64,000 bases of DNA from Nitrobacter sp. 62-23 (lineage in GTDB: Bacteria; Pseudomonadota; Alphaproteobacteria; Rhizobiales; Xanthobacteraceae), in assembly GCF_001897285.1 (NCBI RefSeq), contig NZ_MKSM01000100.1, positions 16,194 through 80,193 of the forward strand, given 5' to 3'. Numbering within the stretch: position 1 is the stretch's first letter; every line of letters starts with the position of its first letter. The notes beneath the pieces are model-generated. The model did not search any database and had not been told where the DNA came from. It worked only from the letters and a program-made list of their open reading frames with translations. Shown here piece after piece: positions 51,089 through 61,129 of this stretch. Both the position numbers and the translations under genes were made by a program.

Positions 51089-52831
51089 CTAACGCGTTCC
51101 CTCCGAGCGGAAGATGGCGATCGAAATCGTTTTGCCCTGCGAGAAATTATAGCCGTCGATGCGCGTCGCGACGTTGTAGCGCAATCCGATCGCTTCGGCG
51201 CGCTGCGCGAAGGCTCGTTCTGAACGGGATTCGACGAGCGCGAACCGGCAGCTTCCGTGACCAAGGAAATCGGCTGCGCCGGCGCCGTCGGTCAATAACG
51301 TCGAAGTTCCCGTCATGAAGACCAGGCTTGGCTCATGGTAGCCCGCCGCGGCGACCTTCGGCCCCACGCATACGACATTTCGCAGCGCGCGCGCGACCTC
51401 GGGACTCGGAAACAGCGGCGTCAGCGCCGCGACAATGATCCCGTAGACCGATGCACTCAGAAAAAGCGCGGCCATGACCGCATTCAGCAAGGAGCGTTCC
51501 GCATTGCCGTCATCATAGAGCCACCATGCGAACAATCCGGAGATCAGGGCCGCGGCCGCAAAGGGCCATGCCAGAAACACAGGCTGGCGCGTCAGGGTAA
51601 TCGTCGCGATGATCGCGAGCACCAGGGTGATCGCCGGGATGGCGAACCACCACGCAGTACCCTTCCTGAGCCAGGATATGGACAGCAGGCGGCGCTCCAG
51701 CGCCCAGACCGACAGGATCGCGATTGGCGGATAAAGCGGCAGCACATAATGCGGCAGTTTGGTCAACACCAGTTCGAACACGATCCATGATGGAATCAGC
51801 CACGCCAGCAGAAATCGCACCTCCGGCTGCCGCCGCTCGCGCCAGACAGCGGGCGCCGCCAGCCCCGCCAGGGGCGCGCCGGGCCAGAACGTGATCCAGA
51901 ACAGCAGGAAGTAGGTTCCGGGCGGCGCCCCGTGAGATTCCTGCGCCGCGAGCTTGCTCAGCATGTCGCCGCCGATCGAGTCCGCAAAAAACGTATCGCC
52001 GGCGCGCAGGAAAATCGCGACGAACCACGGCATGACGAGGACCAGCATCCACATCAGCCCCCAGACAGGCTGCAGACGCCTTAGCCACGCCGCCGAACGA
52101 TCGAGAACAGCGACGGTCCCGATCGCCAGTCCCACAAACATCAGGATCAACGGACCTTTTAGCAAAATCCCCCCGGCGAGCGCGGTCCAGAAGATCGCCG
52201 GAGATATCCAGGATTGACGCTCGAGGTTTCCGCTCCTCTGCCACGATAGATAAACCCGCGCGAGCGCCCCCATCGCGGCAATCACGGTCAGCAGCAGCAT
52301 GGCGTCGGTCTTTGCCAGCCGCGCTTCCACTCCGAGCAATACCGAACTGCACATCATGAGCGCGGCCAGAACGGCGCCGCGCCGCGACACGAAGGCAAGC
52401 GCCGTCCAGTAGGTCAGAAGCACCGCGCCGATCGCCCCGATCAGGGATGGAACGCGATACAACCAGATACGGATCTGCGCCCGCGGCAGTCCGAGCGACG
52501 ATGCTGTTTCGACGGCGGCCGCCTGCAGCCAGTAAATGCCGACCGGCTTCTTGTAGCGCACCTCGTCCTGGAAGCGGATGTCGACGAAATCCCCGGTCTC
52601 GACCATTTGCTTGGTCGCCTGCGCGAAACGCGCCTCATCGCGGTCGATCGGCGGGATGTTGAAGAAGCCGGGCAGAAAGAACAGCAGGCCGACGATGGTC
52701 AGAAAGAGCGCCGACCTGATATGACTGGCGGCCACGAAATCGACCACAAATGCCAGTCCACGCCCCGGATTGACCGGAGTCTTCGGTTCGCGCGCTTGTC
52801 CAAATCGGGGACGGGAAAGGGTCTCGGCCAT
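51089..52831 (-). CDS. ArnT/PMT-like glycosyltransferase (lipid-linked sugar to lipid A)
   Basis: A 580-residue multi-pass membrane glycosyltransferase. The first periplasmic loop has IPPIDRDEARFAQATKQMVETG, with the Asp-Glu active-site motif of the PMT/ArnT (GT39/GT83) fold, and YKKPVGIYWLQA. About eleven hydrophobic segments follow. It should take a polyprenyl-phosphate sugar made by the downstream GT2 gene and transfer it to lipid A or core sugar on the periplasmic side. The start at 52831 (MAETLSRPRF) has CGGAGCCCC before it; the frame extends 12 codons further. Confidence 0.85.
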   Translation of the reverse strand: MAETLSRPRFGQAREPKTPVNPGRGLAFVVDFVAASHIRSALFLTIVGLLFFLPGFFNIPPIDRDEARFAQATKQMVETGDFVDIRFQDEVRYKKPVGIYWLQAAAVETASSLGLPRAQIRIWLYRVPSLIGAIGAVLLTYWTALAFVSRRGAVLAALMMCSSVLLGVEARLAKTDAMLLLTVIAAMGALARVYLSWQRSGNLERQSWISPAIFWTALAGGILLKGPLILMFVGLAIGTVAVLDRSAAWLRRLQPVWGLMWMLVLVMPWFVAIFLRAGDTFFADSIGGDMLSKLAAQESHGAPPGTYFLLFWITFWPGAPLAGLAAPAVWRERRQPEVRFLLAWLIPSWIVFELVLTKLPHYVLPLYPPIAILSVWALERRLLSISWLRKGTAWWFAIPAITLVLAIIATITLTRQPVFLAWPFAAAALISGLFAWWLYDDGNAERSLLNAVMAALFLSASVYGIIVAALTPLFPSPEVARALRNVVCVGPKVAAAGYHEPSLVFMTGTSTLLTDGAGAADFLGHGSCRFALVESRSERAFAQRAEAIGLRYNVATRIDGYNFSQGKTISIAIFRSEGTR

Positions 52832-52882
52832 GGGGCTCCGCATACGCTGAACCCAACGCAGGGACAACCGCTTAGCCCGTCA

Positions 52883-55003
52883 CTATTGAATTCTGATCGT
52901 AACTGTGTCCGCCGCGCCAACAGCATCCATGACGGTCAGCCGGACAAAGCCGGGCCCGGGCGGTTCGACCATCCGCTGACGGCGGCCTTCGATCTCTCCG
53001 ACTGCTTTTCCGTTGACCAGCATGGTCATCGGAAGGACGCCGCCGGCGACCTTCACCGGCAGCGCGGACAGCTTTGTGCCGTCCCCGCCTCCGGAATCAA
53101 TCCGCGAACCGTTCAGCGGAAACTGGATGCGGAGCCTGTGCTCGTTGCCGGTCCGGATCAGTTCGCCCGCGGGGCGAAATCGCCGTAACGGCAGCGGCAG
53201 CTTCGCATTGCCGGCGATCAGGGTTCCGCGTGGAGCTTTCGGCAATGACGCCAGCAGCTTGCCGGTACGAGCAAAAGCATCGAACAAAACCGGCGCGGCC
53301 GCCACGCGCCCGATCAGACCGGGGACCGGCGCGCCATCCGGACGGCCGACCCAGACGCCGACCGTCATACGGCCGTCAAAGCCGATCGACCACGCGTCGC
53401 GATAGCCGTAGCTGGTGCCGGTCTTGAAGGCGATCCGGTTCCGAACCGCGTTTTCCGGCGGCGGCGTCCCCAACAGGACGTTGCCCACCTGCCATGCCGC
53501 GACCGCATCCATCAACCGCAAAGGCTCCCGATTGCCGCCATCGTCGCGCACGATTTCACGCAAGGATAACACGGTGCCCAACCTCGGAATGCCGGAATAG
53601 GCCTGCACCAGGTCATGCAGCGTCACCCCGACGCCACCTAGTCCTATCGCCAGCCCCGGAACCTCGTCCTTGGGCAGCACCAGGCCCGTGCCTGCCTGTT
53701 TCAGCCGCGACGACAACCGGCTGGCGCCGACGCGGTCGAGCAGTTCGATCGCCGGAACGTTGAGCGACAATTGCAGGGCACGGCGCACCGCGACCGTGCC
53801 CTGAAACGTCATGTCGAAGTTTTCCGGCGCATAGCTGCCGAACCGGACCGGGCGATCGTCGATCAGGCTGTCGGGGTGAACGAACCCGTCTTCGAACGCC
53901 AGCCCGTAGATAAAAGGCTTCAGCGTCGAGCCCGGCGAGCGCACGGCCTGGGTCATGTCCACCTGCCCGGCCCGTCGTTCGTCGAAATAGTCGGCGGAGC
54001 CGACATGGGCCAGTACGTCGCCGGTGGCGTTGTCGATCGCGATGATTCCGATGGAAATATCGGACCCAAGCGCGGCCGCGCGATCCCGCGCCAGCGTTTC
54101 GAGCGCCCGTTGCAATCCGGACTCGAGGGTCAGCCTGATGACGCTCGCGTCCTTGACCGTCGCCAGCGCCCGATCGGTCGAATGCGGCGCCAGCATCGGA
54201 AACGGGTTGCGCCTGCGCATGACCGGCACCGTCTTGGCCTGCGCGGCATCTTCCGCCGAGATGCGTGATTCCTCGACCATGCGTTCGAGCACGCGGTCGC
54301 GGGCGGCGCGCGCCGCCGTCGGGTGCCGGTCGAGACGGCGCCTTTCCGGCGATTGCGGCAGGGCGACGAGCAGCGCCACCTCCGCGAGCGACAGCCGTTT
54401 CGGCTCCTTCCCGAAATAGGCGATGGAGGCCGCGCGAATGCCTTCAAGGTTGCCGCCGAACGGCGCAAGCGTCAGATAAAGGTTGAGGATCTCATCCTTG
54501 GACAATTCATGCTCGAGCTGAAACGCACGCACGATCTGACGCAGCTTGGCGTGAATCGAACGTTGACGGCGCGGTTCGATCAGCCGGGCAAGCTGCATGG
54601 TGATGGTCGATCCGCCCGAGACGATGTGGCCGCGGGTCAGGAGTTGCAGCGCGGCGCGCCCGAGCGCGAACGGATCGACGCCCGCGTGCGAATAGAAGCG
54701 CTGATCTTCATAACCCAGGAGCAGGTTGAGATATCCGGGATCGACGTCGGTCCTGGCATCGACCGGCAGTCGCCACCGTCCATTGGCCATGGCGAAGGCG
54801 CGCAGCAATTTGCCGTTGCGATCGAGCACCGTGGTCGAGACCTCGCGCGCCGCCGCGAGCGGCGGAGGTCCCAGCGAGACGATCCAGGCCGCCGCCGCGA
54901 CGGTGATCACGACCGTCACGATTGCAATGACCATAGCCGCCAGTTTCACGCGTCGAAAGCTGCGCGGCCGTATCGTCGTCGCTGTGGTGCCGGATACGGT
55001 CAT
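52883..55003 (-). CDS. pbpC: Penicillin-binding protein 1C
   Basis: A 706-residue bifunctional peptidoglycan synthase. N-terminal anchor (AAMVIAIVTVVITVAAAAWIV), then a GT51 glycosyltransferase with catalytic Glu in LLGYEDQRFYSHAGVD (Glu about 99) and GGSTITMQLARL, then a transpeptidase with SxxK as SPGSTLKPFIYG (about residue 355), SLN in LQLSLNVPA, and KTG as FKTGTSYGYRD. The C-terminal domain (from about 610) matches the PBP1C-specific BiPBP_C module. Its start overlaps the macroglobulin gene stop by 4 bases, the classic pbpC-A2M coupling. Confidence 0.95.
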   Translation of the reverse strand: MTVSGTTATTIRPRSFRRVKLAAMVIAIVTVVITVAAAAWIVSLGPPPLAAAREVSTTVLDRNGKLLRAFAMANGRWRLPVDARTDVDPGYLNLLLGYEDQRFYSHAGVDPFALGRAALQLLTRGHIVSGGSTITMQLARLIEPRRQRSIHAKLRQIVRAFQLEHELSKDEILNLYLTLAPFGGNLEGIRAASIAYFGKEPKRLSLAEVALLVALPQSPERRRLDRHPTAARAARDRVLERMVEESRISAEDAAQAKTVPVMRRRNPFPMLAPHSTDRALATVKDASVIRLTLESGLQRALETLARDRAAALGSDISIGIIAIDNATGDVLAHVGSADYFDERRAGQVDMTQAVRSPGSTLKPFIYGLAFEDGFVHPDSLIDDRPVRFGSYAPENFDMTFQGTVAVRRALQLSLNVPAIELLDRVGASRLSSRLKQAGTGLVLPKDEVPGLAIGLGGVGVTLHDLVQAYSGIPRLGTVLSLREIVRDDGGNREPLRLMDAVAAWQVGNVLLGTPPPENAVRNRIAFKTGTSYGYRDAWSIGFDGRMTVGVWVGRPDGAPVPGLIGRVAAAPVLFDAFARTGKLLASLPKAPRGTLIAGNAKLPLPLRRFRPAGELIRTGNEHRLRIQFPLNGSRIDSGGGDGTKLSALPVKVAGGVLPMTMLVNGKAVGEIEGRRQRMVEPPGPGFVRLTVMDAVGAADTVTIRIQ

Positions 55004-58000
55004 TTCGCGGCACGCACCTCGACACGGCCGGTGCCGGTGCGCCCGTAGCGCGAGGGATTGTACATATCCTCGACATAGGCTTGCGGCAGAACGTACTTGC
55101 CCGGCGACACCGCCCGCACGACATAGGCGACAGTAAACACCGCCTTGTCGTTGGCGGCGCGATCGAAGGCTGCGGTGAACCGATCGTCGCGAAATTCGGT
55201 GTTGACCGGCTGCTGGCCATCCTCGATCCAGTCGAGAGTGCCGGCGTCGCCGGACGAGACCAGGTTGGGATTGTCGATTTCGAAACCTGCCGGAAGATAG
55301 TCGGCCACCATGATGTGACCATAGGCCGGCTTGGCCTCCGTGATCTTGAGCACGACCGCGAACCGGTCGTTCTGCCTGGCCTGAGCCGGATCCGCAGGCG
55401 TACCGTCGAGGGTGAAATAGTTTCGTTCGATCGCAAAGCCGTTCGATGTCGGCGGTTCCGGACTTACCGGCGCACCGGCCACGGAAATCACCGCCTGCAC
55501 CGGCGCATCGCCGGTGTTGGTGATCCTGATCGGCTTGCCGGTCATCTCATCCGCCTTGTAGCTGCGATAGAGCGCGGTCTTGACCGGGGCGCCGGCGACT
55601 TCGAGCGACATGGTCTCCTTGGCAAGCGCCCTGGCCGCCAGCACCAGCCAGGCATTCTCTTGCGTGGACGTATAAGGCGTCAGTTCTCGCGCCGCCTCGA
55701 CCCGCTGCACCGCTTGCGTCACCGTGGCACGCGGCGCGTTGCCCTCGCCCGCGAGCGACACCAGCGCCGCCGCATCGCGCAGAGTCGAGCCATAATCCGT
55801 GCGGCCGAACTCGATAGCGGGTTTCGGCGCGAGACTCTGGGCCGCCGCCGCGTACACGCGTTCCGCCCGCGCCCGGTCTCCCACTAGGGCAAGCGCCGCC
55901 GCCAATTGCGCCTTGGCGATCGGCGTCGCCAGATTGTCCAGCTTGGTATCGGCGAGATAGCGGAGGTCTCCGATCGGCGCGGTCCCGTTCCTGGCGAGAA
56001 CGTAAAGTCCGTAAGCCAGATCGCGGCCGCCGTCCTTCTCCGGCTCTGGCGCGTTTACTACAGAATTGCGAACACGATCGAGCGCGCTCTTGAACAGGAC
56101 ATCGGGAACCGCAAATCCCTTTTCGCGGGCGCGGGTCAGGAAGTCGGTGACATAGGCGTCGAGCCACGGATCGTCGCCGCCTGATGACCACAAGCCGAAC
56201 GAGCCGTTCGAGCCCTGCCGCGCCAGCAGGCGGTCGATCGAACTCTTGATACGGTCATCGACGCTCGTGTCCATCGCGAGGTGCGCGCCGGCCGCAAGAT
56301 CGTTGACATAGAGCAGCGGCATCGCGCGGCTGGCGATCTGCTCGGAACAGCCGAAGGGATAACGGTCGAGGGCTTTGAGAACGGTCGCCGCATCCAGCGC
56401 CGACGACAGGCTGACGGACATCGACACCCCGCCCGTACCCGCCACGAGGTCGGAGAACATGTCAGAGGTCAGCGTCAGGCTGTCGCCTTTCGCCAGCGTG
56501 CGGACCGAGCGGCGCGCCAAAATCTGGGTCGCGGGCTTGACGTCGAGATCATAGTGCCGCGCCAGCGTCAGTCCGTTCGGTCCCTTGATATCGACGTCGA
56601 ATTGCGCGGTGCCGGCAGCCCCGCCGGCATCGAGCGCCAGCGCCATCGAGCTGCGCTGCCTGGCCGCAAGTTTGATGGTGGTCGCGGGATTGCCCGCCAT
56701 TTTGACAGGCCCGGAGGTTTTTACATTTACGGTGTAGTCGCCCGGCGCGCCCTCGACGTTGTCGAGATCGAAGCTCAGGGTTCCCTGATCGCCGGTCAGC
56801 AGGAAGCGCGGCAAGGTCGCCGTCAGCACCACCGGGTCGCGCACGGTGACGTCGATTGTCGCTCGCCCCAGTCTGGTCGCGCTCCAGGCTACCGCCATCA
56901 CGCGCGCAGTGCCGGCGAATTCCGGAATGTCGAAGCTGATCTCGGCGGTGCCGTCGGCCGCCACGGTGACGATACCGGAATAGAGCGCGAGCGGCTTCTG
57001 CGTCGGCGGGCTGCCCTGCAACTCAGCCCCCGCCGAATCGCCACCGGTCCTGAGCTGGCCGCGCGTGCCTTGCATCCCGTCGATCAGTTGCCCGTAGAGA
57101 TCGCGGATTTCCGAGGTCATGCGGCGCTGACCAAGATAGTAGTCGTCAGGCGCGGGAGGCTTGTAATTGGTGAGATTGAGAATGCCGACATCGACGGCGG
57201 CAACCACGATCTTGGCGTCTTCGCCAGGGCTTAGACCGCCGATCCTCACAGGCAGCTTCAGCGTCGTCGACGGCCGCACCAGTGCCGGCGGCGACAGGCT
57301 GACCGAAAGCGTACGCGCCGCCTTGTCGATGCCGAACCATTTGATGCCGATCGCGCGGCCCGGCATCCGCCGGGCTTCAACGTCGAGCGGCCGGCGCAGC
57401 GTCGCAACCACATAAGCGCCGGTGCCCCAATCCTCGCCGATCGGAATCTTGACCTGAGAGGTGCCTTCCCTGATGTCGGCGGTCTGGGTGGTCAGCAGCC
57501 GATCGCCGAGAACGTTGATCGTGAGTTTACCGGCGGTCCGCGCATTGACCGAAACGGTCATGGTATCGCCGGACCGGTAGTCCGGTTTGTCGATCGAGGT
57601 TTCCAAAAGATCGGGCGTGTCGGCGCTGCCATCGGAATACCAGCCGACATCGAACTGAACCGAGGTCAGCGGACCATTCGGATCGGACGATTTCACATCG
57701 AGCCGGTAGCGTCCGGGCTGGGGAGAAAATTCGATCCGTGCGGGCTTGTTCGCGGCAATCGAGAGGTCGCCATCGGAAACACGTTTGGTCGATTTCACCG
57801 GCTCGTATTCCCACGCCGAATCCTGACGATACCACTGATATCTGCTTTCGAGCTTGAGCAGTTCATAGCGCAGGCCGTCGCGCGCGAGCGAGGTGCCGTC
57901 CGGCGCGACGAACGCGACGTCAAATGCCGCCTTGTCGCCTTCGGCGACGTTCCTGTCGGCAAACAGCGGCTTCACGCCGATCATGGCGGCGGCCGGGGCA

Positions 58001-60219
58001 ACCGGAAGCACGAGCTTCCGCTCGACCGCGCGCCCGCCGGCTTCCGCCATGCGAATGAAAATCTGCGCTTCCTGCGGGCGGGTCGATGACGGCGGCGCGG
58101 CGAGGCTGACCGGAAACGTGGCGACGCCGTTTGCATCGGCTTCGGGCAGGTTCTCGATCGGCGTGCGCTCGTTGCTGGTGCTCTCCTCGTCATCAGCGAC
58201 GCCGAACTGATAGCCGGCATAACCCGGGCGGCTCTCGGCGGGAGCCACCAGCATATCACCTTCGAGTTGCAGGCCGGATGCCGGCGCGCCGTAGAGGAAA
58301 TGGCCGTCGACCTTTAGTTCGACCGGAGCCTCAGCCGTGATCTGCTTCGCCTTGGTTGTTAAGTCGAATTCGATCCTGTCCGGCACATAATCTTCGACCA
58401 TGAAGGTGGTTTCGCCCACCGATCGCCCCTTCGGGTCGGTAAAGGCGCGAACCCGCCAGGTCCCGGTGGGCACGGCCGAGTTGAGCGGCAGGCTCAGGCT
58501 TCGTCCGCCGGCGCCCTGATCGGCCAGCACGGCGCGGCGGAATTCGACCCCGTCGGGTCGTTCGACCACGAGCGTCAGCGGCCCGCCGGTCACGGCATTG
58601 CCCTGCCCGTCGCGCAACAGCGCCGTGAGGAAGACTGTTTCCCCGGAACGATACACGCCCCGCTCGGCATAAACGAAAGCGTCGGCGCCTTCGGGCACCG
58701 TTCGACCCGAGACGCCCCGGTCGGTCAGGTCGAACGCGTTCGATTTCAGGCTGAGGAACGCATAATCGGCCTTGTCGGTACTCACCGTCAGCAGCGCCGG
58801 CGACAGCCCGCCCTCGCCGCGGGCGAGACCCGGCTCGAACAGCGCATGGCCGGATTCGTCGGTCTTGCGGGTCGCCAGAATCTCGTTGTTACGGGCGATC
58901 AGGCGGACCTCCGCCTTGCCCACCGCATCGGTCGTCGCCAGCGAATTGACGAAGACGTGGATGCCGTCATTGCCGGAATAGGCAGTCAGGCCCAGATCGG
59001 AGACGATGAACCACTGGGTCGCCAGCGAACCGGACTCGTCGTCGCTCGCCGAGCCGGGTGCTTTGGGCGCGGCCGTCATCACGTAGACGCCGGGCTGCAG
59101 GTTCCCGAGCGCCTCGTCGACGGGGAACGCGGTCGTCACATCGGCGTTCAGCGTGGAAGCTGTCGTGATCTCGCCGGACCAGACCTTGACCCCGCGCTCG
59201 TTGCCGAGGTCCGACAATTGATACCCGCTGAGCGTCTTCTGGAAGTCGCTGTCGATCACGGTGTTGATCAGATTGCGGTCGCCGATTCGGAACACCTGCA
59301 CCGACACGGCTTGCGTGTTCACACTGACCAGCGGAATGCCGCGCTGACCGGTGCGTGGCAGAACGTAGGCGCGCCCGGTGAAGCGGACAAACGGCTTGCG
59401 GTCCCGCACATAGACATTGAATTCGGCGGATTTCGGCAGGCTTTCCTTGACCGTCGAGGGCAGGCCGGCACGCAGATTGATGTTGTAACGCTCGCCGTGC
59501 TTGAGTCCGTCGACGCAAAGCTGCTTGTCCTCCGACGACAGCGCCGGCTGATCGGTGCCGGCAAGCGTCACGAACGGTGAAAAGTCGGTTCGCTTGGCGA
59601 GGTCCTCCGAGAACTGGAAGCAAATCCGCGGCGAGGCGGAATCCGAATCCACGGTGTAATCAAGCAGCCGGAAGCCGTGGTCGTCGCGCATCTTTTCGTA
59701 CTGCTCGCGAACGCCCGCGACCTCGCGCAGATCGAGCGACAGCCGCAGCGTATCGAGTGCCGGACGCCACAGCTTGCGCTCCGAGAAGGCGCGTCCGAGA
59801 ACCGCCAGCGCGTCGGCCTCCGCACCGGGATCATGCGCCCGCTGGTAGGCGATGTAGGCGGCGGTGGAAGCCCGCTCCAGCAGGAAGGTCTGCTCCTGGC
59901 TCGTCGTCGGTTTGATCTGGAAAATCGTCCGCGCCAGCCGCAGCCAGTTGCCGCTGTCGTCGGGCGCGACGGTCGCGATCTGGCCGAGAATCTGAAGGCC
60001 GCTGCGAAAATCGGATCGCCTGAAGGCAGCGTCGGCATCGGTCCGCAGCGTCGGCGCCGACTTGGTGATGGTGCCGGCTTCGCTCTTGATCTGGGCCTCG
60101 AGCTTGATCGCTGCGTCGGCGAGATCGTCGCGCTTGAACGCCTTGTCCGCCGCATGCGCCGAAACCAGCCCAAAGGCCAGCACCGCACAGAGGACGACGG
60201 CACGAACCATCCCGGTCAT
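55000..60219 (-). CDS. Alpha-2-macroglobulin family protein (YfhM/MagD type)
   Basis: A 1739-residue periplasmic protein that traps attacking proteases. Signal peptide MTGMVRAVVLCAVLAFGLVSAHA, with no lipobox Cys at the cleavage site. Repeated macroglobulin beta-domains follow (GADAFVYAERGVYRSGETVFLTALLRD; a bait-like region; AKIVVAAVDVGILNLTNY). The thioester motif is intact: YPFGCSEQIASRAM, Cys at about residue 1291. The complement-like ring and receptor-like C terminus (VADYLPAGFEIDNPNL) complete it. The start at 60219 follows GGGAGC. Translated together with pbpC, it probably guards the wall when the envelope is damaged. Confidence 0.95.
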   Translation of the reverse strand: MTGMVRAVVLCAVLAFGLVSAHAADKAFKRDDLADAAIKLEAQIKSEAGTITKSAPTLRTDADAAFRRSDFRSGLQILGQIATVAPDDSGNWLRLARTIFQIKPTTSQEQTFLLERASTAAYIAYQRAHDPGAEADALAVLGRAFSERKLWRPALDTLRLSLDLREVAGVREQYEKMRDDHGFRLLDYTVDSDSASPRICFQFSEDLAKRTDFSPFVTLAGTDQPALSSEDKQLCVDGLKHGERYNINLRAGLPSTVKESLPKSAEFNVYVRDRKPFVRFTGRAYVLPRTGQRGIPLVSVNTQAVSVQVFRIGDRNLINTVIDSDFQKTLSGYQLSDLGNERGVKVWSGEITTASTLNADVTTAFPVDEALGNLQPGVYVMTAAPKAPGSASDDESGSLATQWFIVSDLGLTAYSGNDGIHVFVNSLATTDAVGKAEVRLIARNNEILATRKTDESGHALFEPGLARGEGGLSPALLTVSTDKADYAFLSLKSNAFDLTDRGVSGRTVPEGADAFVYAERGVYRSGETVFLTALLRDGQGNAVTGGPLTLVVERPDGVEFRRAVLADQGAGGRSLSLPLNSAVPTGTWRVRAFTDPKGRSVGETTFMVEDYVPDRIEFDLTTKAKQITAEAPVELKVDGHFLYGAPASGLQLEGDMLVAPAESRPGYAGYQFGVADDEESTSNERTPIENLPEADANGVATFPVSLAAPPSSTRPQEAQIFIRMAEAGGRAVERKLVLPVAPAAAMIGVKPLFADRNVAEGDKAAFDVAFVAPDGTSLARDGLRYELLKLESRYQWYRQDSAWEYEPVKSTKRVSDGDLSIAANKPARIEFSPQPGRYRLDVKSSDPNGPLTSVQFDVGWYSDGSADTPDLLETSIDKPDYRSGDTMTVSVNARTAGKLTINVLGDRLLTTQTADIREGTSQVKIPIGEDWGTGAYVVATLRRPLDVEARRMPGRAIGIKWFGIDKAARTLSVSLSPPALVRPSTTLKLPVRIGGLSPGEDAKIVVAAVDVGILNLTNYKPPAPDDYYLGQRRMTSEIRDLYGQLIDGMQGTRGQLRTGGDSAGAELQGSPPTQKPLALYSGIVTVAADGTAEISFDIPEFAGTARVMAVAWSATRLGRATIDVTVRDPVVLTATLPRFLLTGDQGTLSFDLDNVEGAPGDYTVNVKTSGPVKMAGNPATTIKLAARQRSSMALALDAGGAAGTAQFDVDIKGPNGLTLARHYDLDVKPATQILARRSVRTLAKGDSLTLTSDMFSDLVAGTGGVSMSVSLSSALDAATVLKALDRYPFGCSEQIASRAMPLLYVNDLAAGAHLAMDTSVDDRIKSSIDRLLARQGSNGSFGLWSSGGDDPWLDAYVTDFLTRAREKGFAVPDVLFKSALDRVRNSVVNAPEPEKDGGRDLAYGLYVLARNGTAPIGDLRYLADTKLDNLATPIAKAQLAAALALVGDRARAERVYAAAAQSLAPKPAIEFGRTDYGSTLRDAAALVSLAGEGNAPRATVTQAVQRVEAARELTPYTSTQENAWLVLAARALAKETMSLEVAGAPVKTALYRSYKADEMTGKPIRITNTGDAPVQAVISVAGAPVSPEPPTSNGFAIERNYFTLDGTPADPAQARQNDRFAVVLKITEAKPAYGHIMVADYLPAGFEIDNPNLVSSGDAGTLDWIEDGQQPVNTEFRDDRFTAAFDRAANDKAVFTVAYVVRAVSPGKYVLPQAYVEDMYNPSRYGRTGTGRVEVRAAK

Positions 60220-60676
60220 GAAAAGCTCCCTGCGCGGACGCGTGCCGCCCGGTGTCATAATACCAGACGGCCTTGCCACCCCTTAAAGTCCGTAATGAAT
60301 TCCAAGATTAAACGATACCAACAAACTCGTGATTCTCGAGAGGCTTAGGCCCATGATTTCCCTTGAAAGATACAAGGCATTGCAGCGATTTTTCCGAACC
60401 ATCCTGCTGATGTCCAGAAATGCGCGGATAAGGTGACGGACTTAGGACCTTCCCGCTACTGTTGCCATGCACGACGGAAGCCGGGAGGAGCATGTTCGAA
60501 AGGGGTGTTCAAGCGGCCTCCAGATGACGGCATGATGTCTCATTCGCTATACGACGAACCTTGGATAAGCAGCAGGTCTCGCCCGCAGGTTCGTCGCCCG
60601 AGCGATCAGAATGGTTCGGATCGGGGCTTGGCGCGAGCACGGATTTTTCATATTGCGGTGATGTGAGCGGTCTTAT
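60220..60676. other. Spacer between the macroglobulin gene and tRNA-Arg
   Basis: About 455 bases. No supported gene; apparent minus-strand frames here run antisense into tRNA-Arg. It must hold the promoter of the macroglobulin-pbpC operon. Nothing else was recognised. Confidence 0.3.
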
Positions 60677-60753
60677 GGTCCCGTAGCTCAACTGGATAGA
60701 GTAGCGGATTTCTACTCCGCGGGTTGCAGGTTCGAATCCTGCCGGGATCGCCA
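60677..60753 (+). tRNA. tRNA-Arg (UCU)
   Basis: Cloverleaf: acceptor GGTCCCG/CGGGATC, D-arm GCTCAACTGGATAGAGT, anticodon stem GCGGA/TCCGC with loop TTTCTAC giving anticodon TCT, T-arm GCAGGTTCGAATCCTGC, encoded CCA. 77 bases. tRNA-Arg(UCU) genes are frequent integration sites; no integrase is seen here. Confidence 0.97.
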
Positions 60754-60988
60754 TTTTACGACAGCGAAAACTGCTTGTTGATCAATAGCATGATCAAGCG
60801 ACCTGAACCGCTCATGGTGGCTTGAAAACAGGAACAGAACGGGACGAAACGAGACCTTTGGGGATGATTCAGGACCAAAAGTCCCGAGGAAAGTCCCGAG
60901 GTCGCCCGCCGTCACAGCCGGCGGTGTTGTTCCTAAATGGAACACGGCATGGTAGTCCGGATGACATTCCATCTGGAGGACGAGTACC
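60754..60988. other. Spacer after tRNA-Arg with a direct repeat
   Basis: Contains AAAGTCCCGAGG twice in tandem (about 60888-60911) and short hairpins (GCCGGCGG region; GTTCC TAAAT GGAAC). No gene seen. No copy of the tRNA 3' end was noticed to mark an integrated island. Confidence 0.35.
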
Positions 60989-61114
60989 ATGAGTGTCAAA
61001 ACAGGCTGGATTATCGGAGGCGCGATCGTCGCGCTGCTGGTCATTCTTTCCTACGTCGACACCGGGAACGGCCAGCATCCGGCGAATATCCCAACGCAGA
61101 CACAGCCGCAGTGA
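60989..61114 (+). CDS. Small membrane protein, 41 aa
   Basis: MSVKTGWIIGGAIVALLVIL followed by SYVDTGNGQHPANIPTQTQPQ. The ribosome site GGAGGA lies 9 bases upstream of the ATG. One membrane helix (residues 7-21) and a Gln/Pro/Thr-rich periplasmic or cytoplasmic tail. Similar tiny proteins (a short helix followed by a polar tail) are common in this bacterial group; the role is unknown. Confidence 0.6.
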   Translation: MSVKTGWIIGGAIVALLVILSYVDTGNGQHPANIPTQTQPQ

Positions 61115-61129
61115 TGAACTGTGTGCGGC

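Noticed and set aside
60509..60754. Minus-strand frame reading GFEPATRGVEIRY...
   Set aside because: It covers the antisense of tRNA-Arg; this is a well-known spurious protein produced by such frames. The neighbouring frame ending SRQDSNLQPAE is the same artefact.
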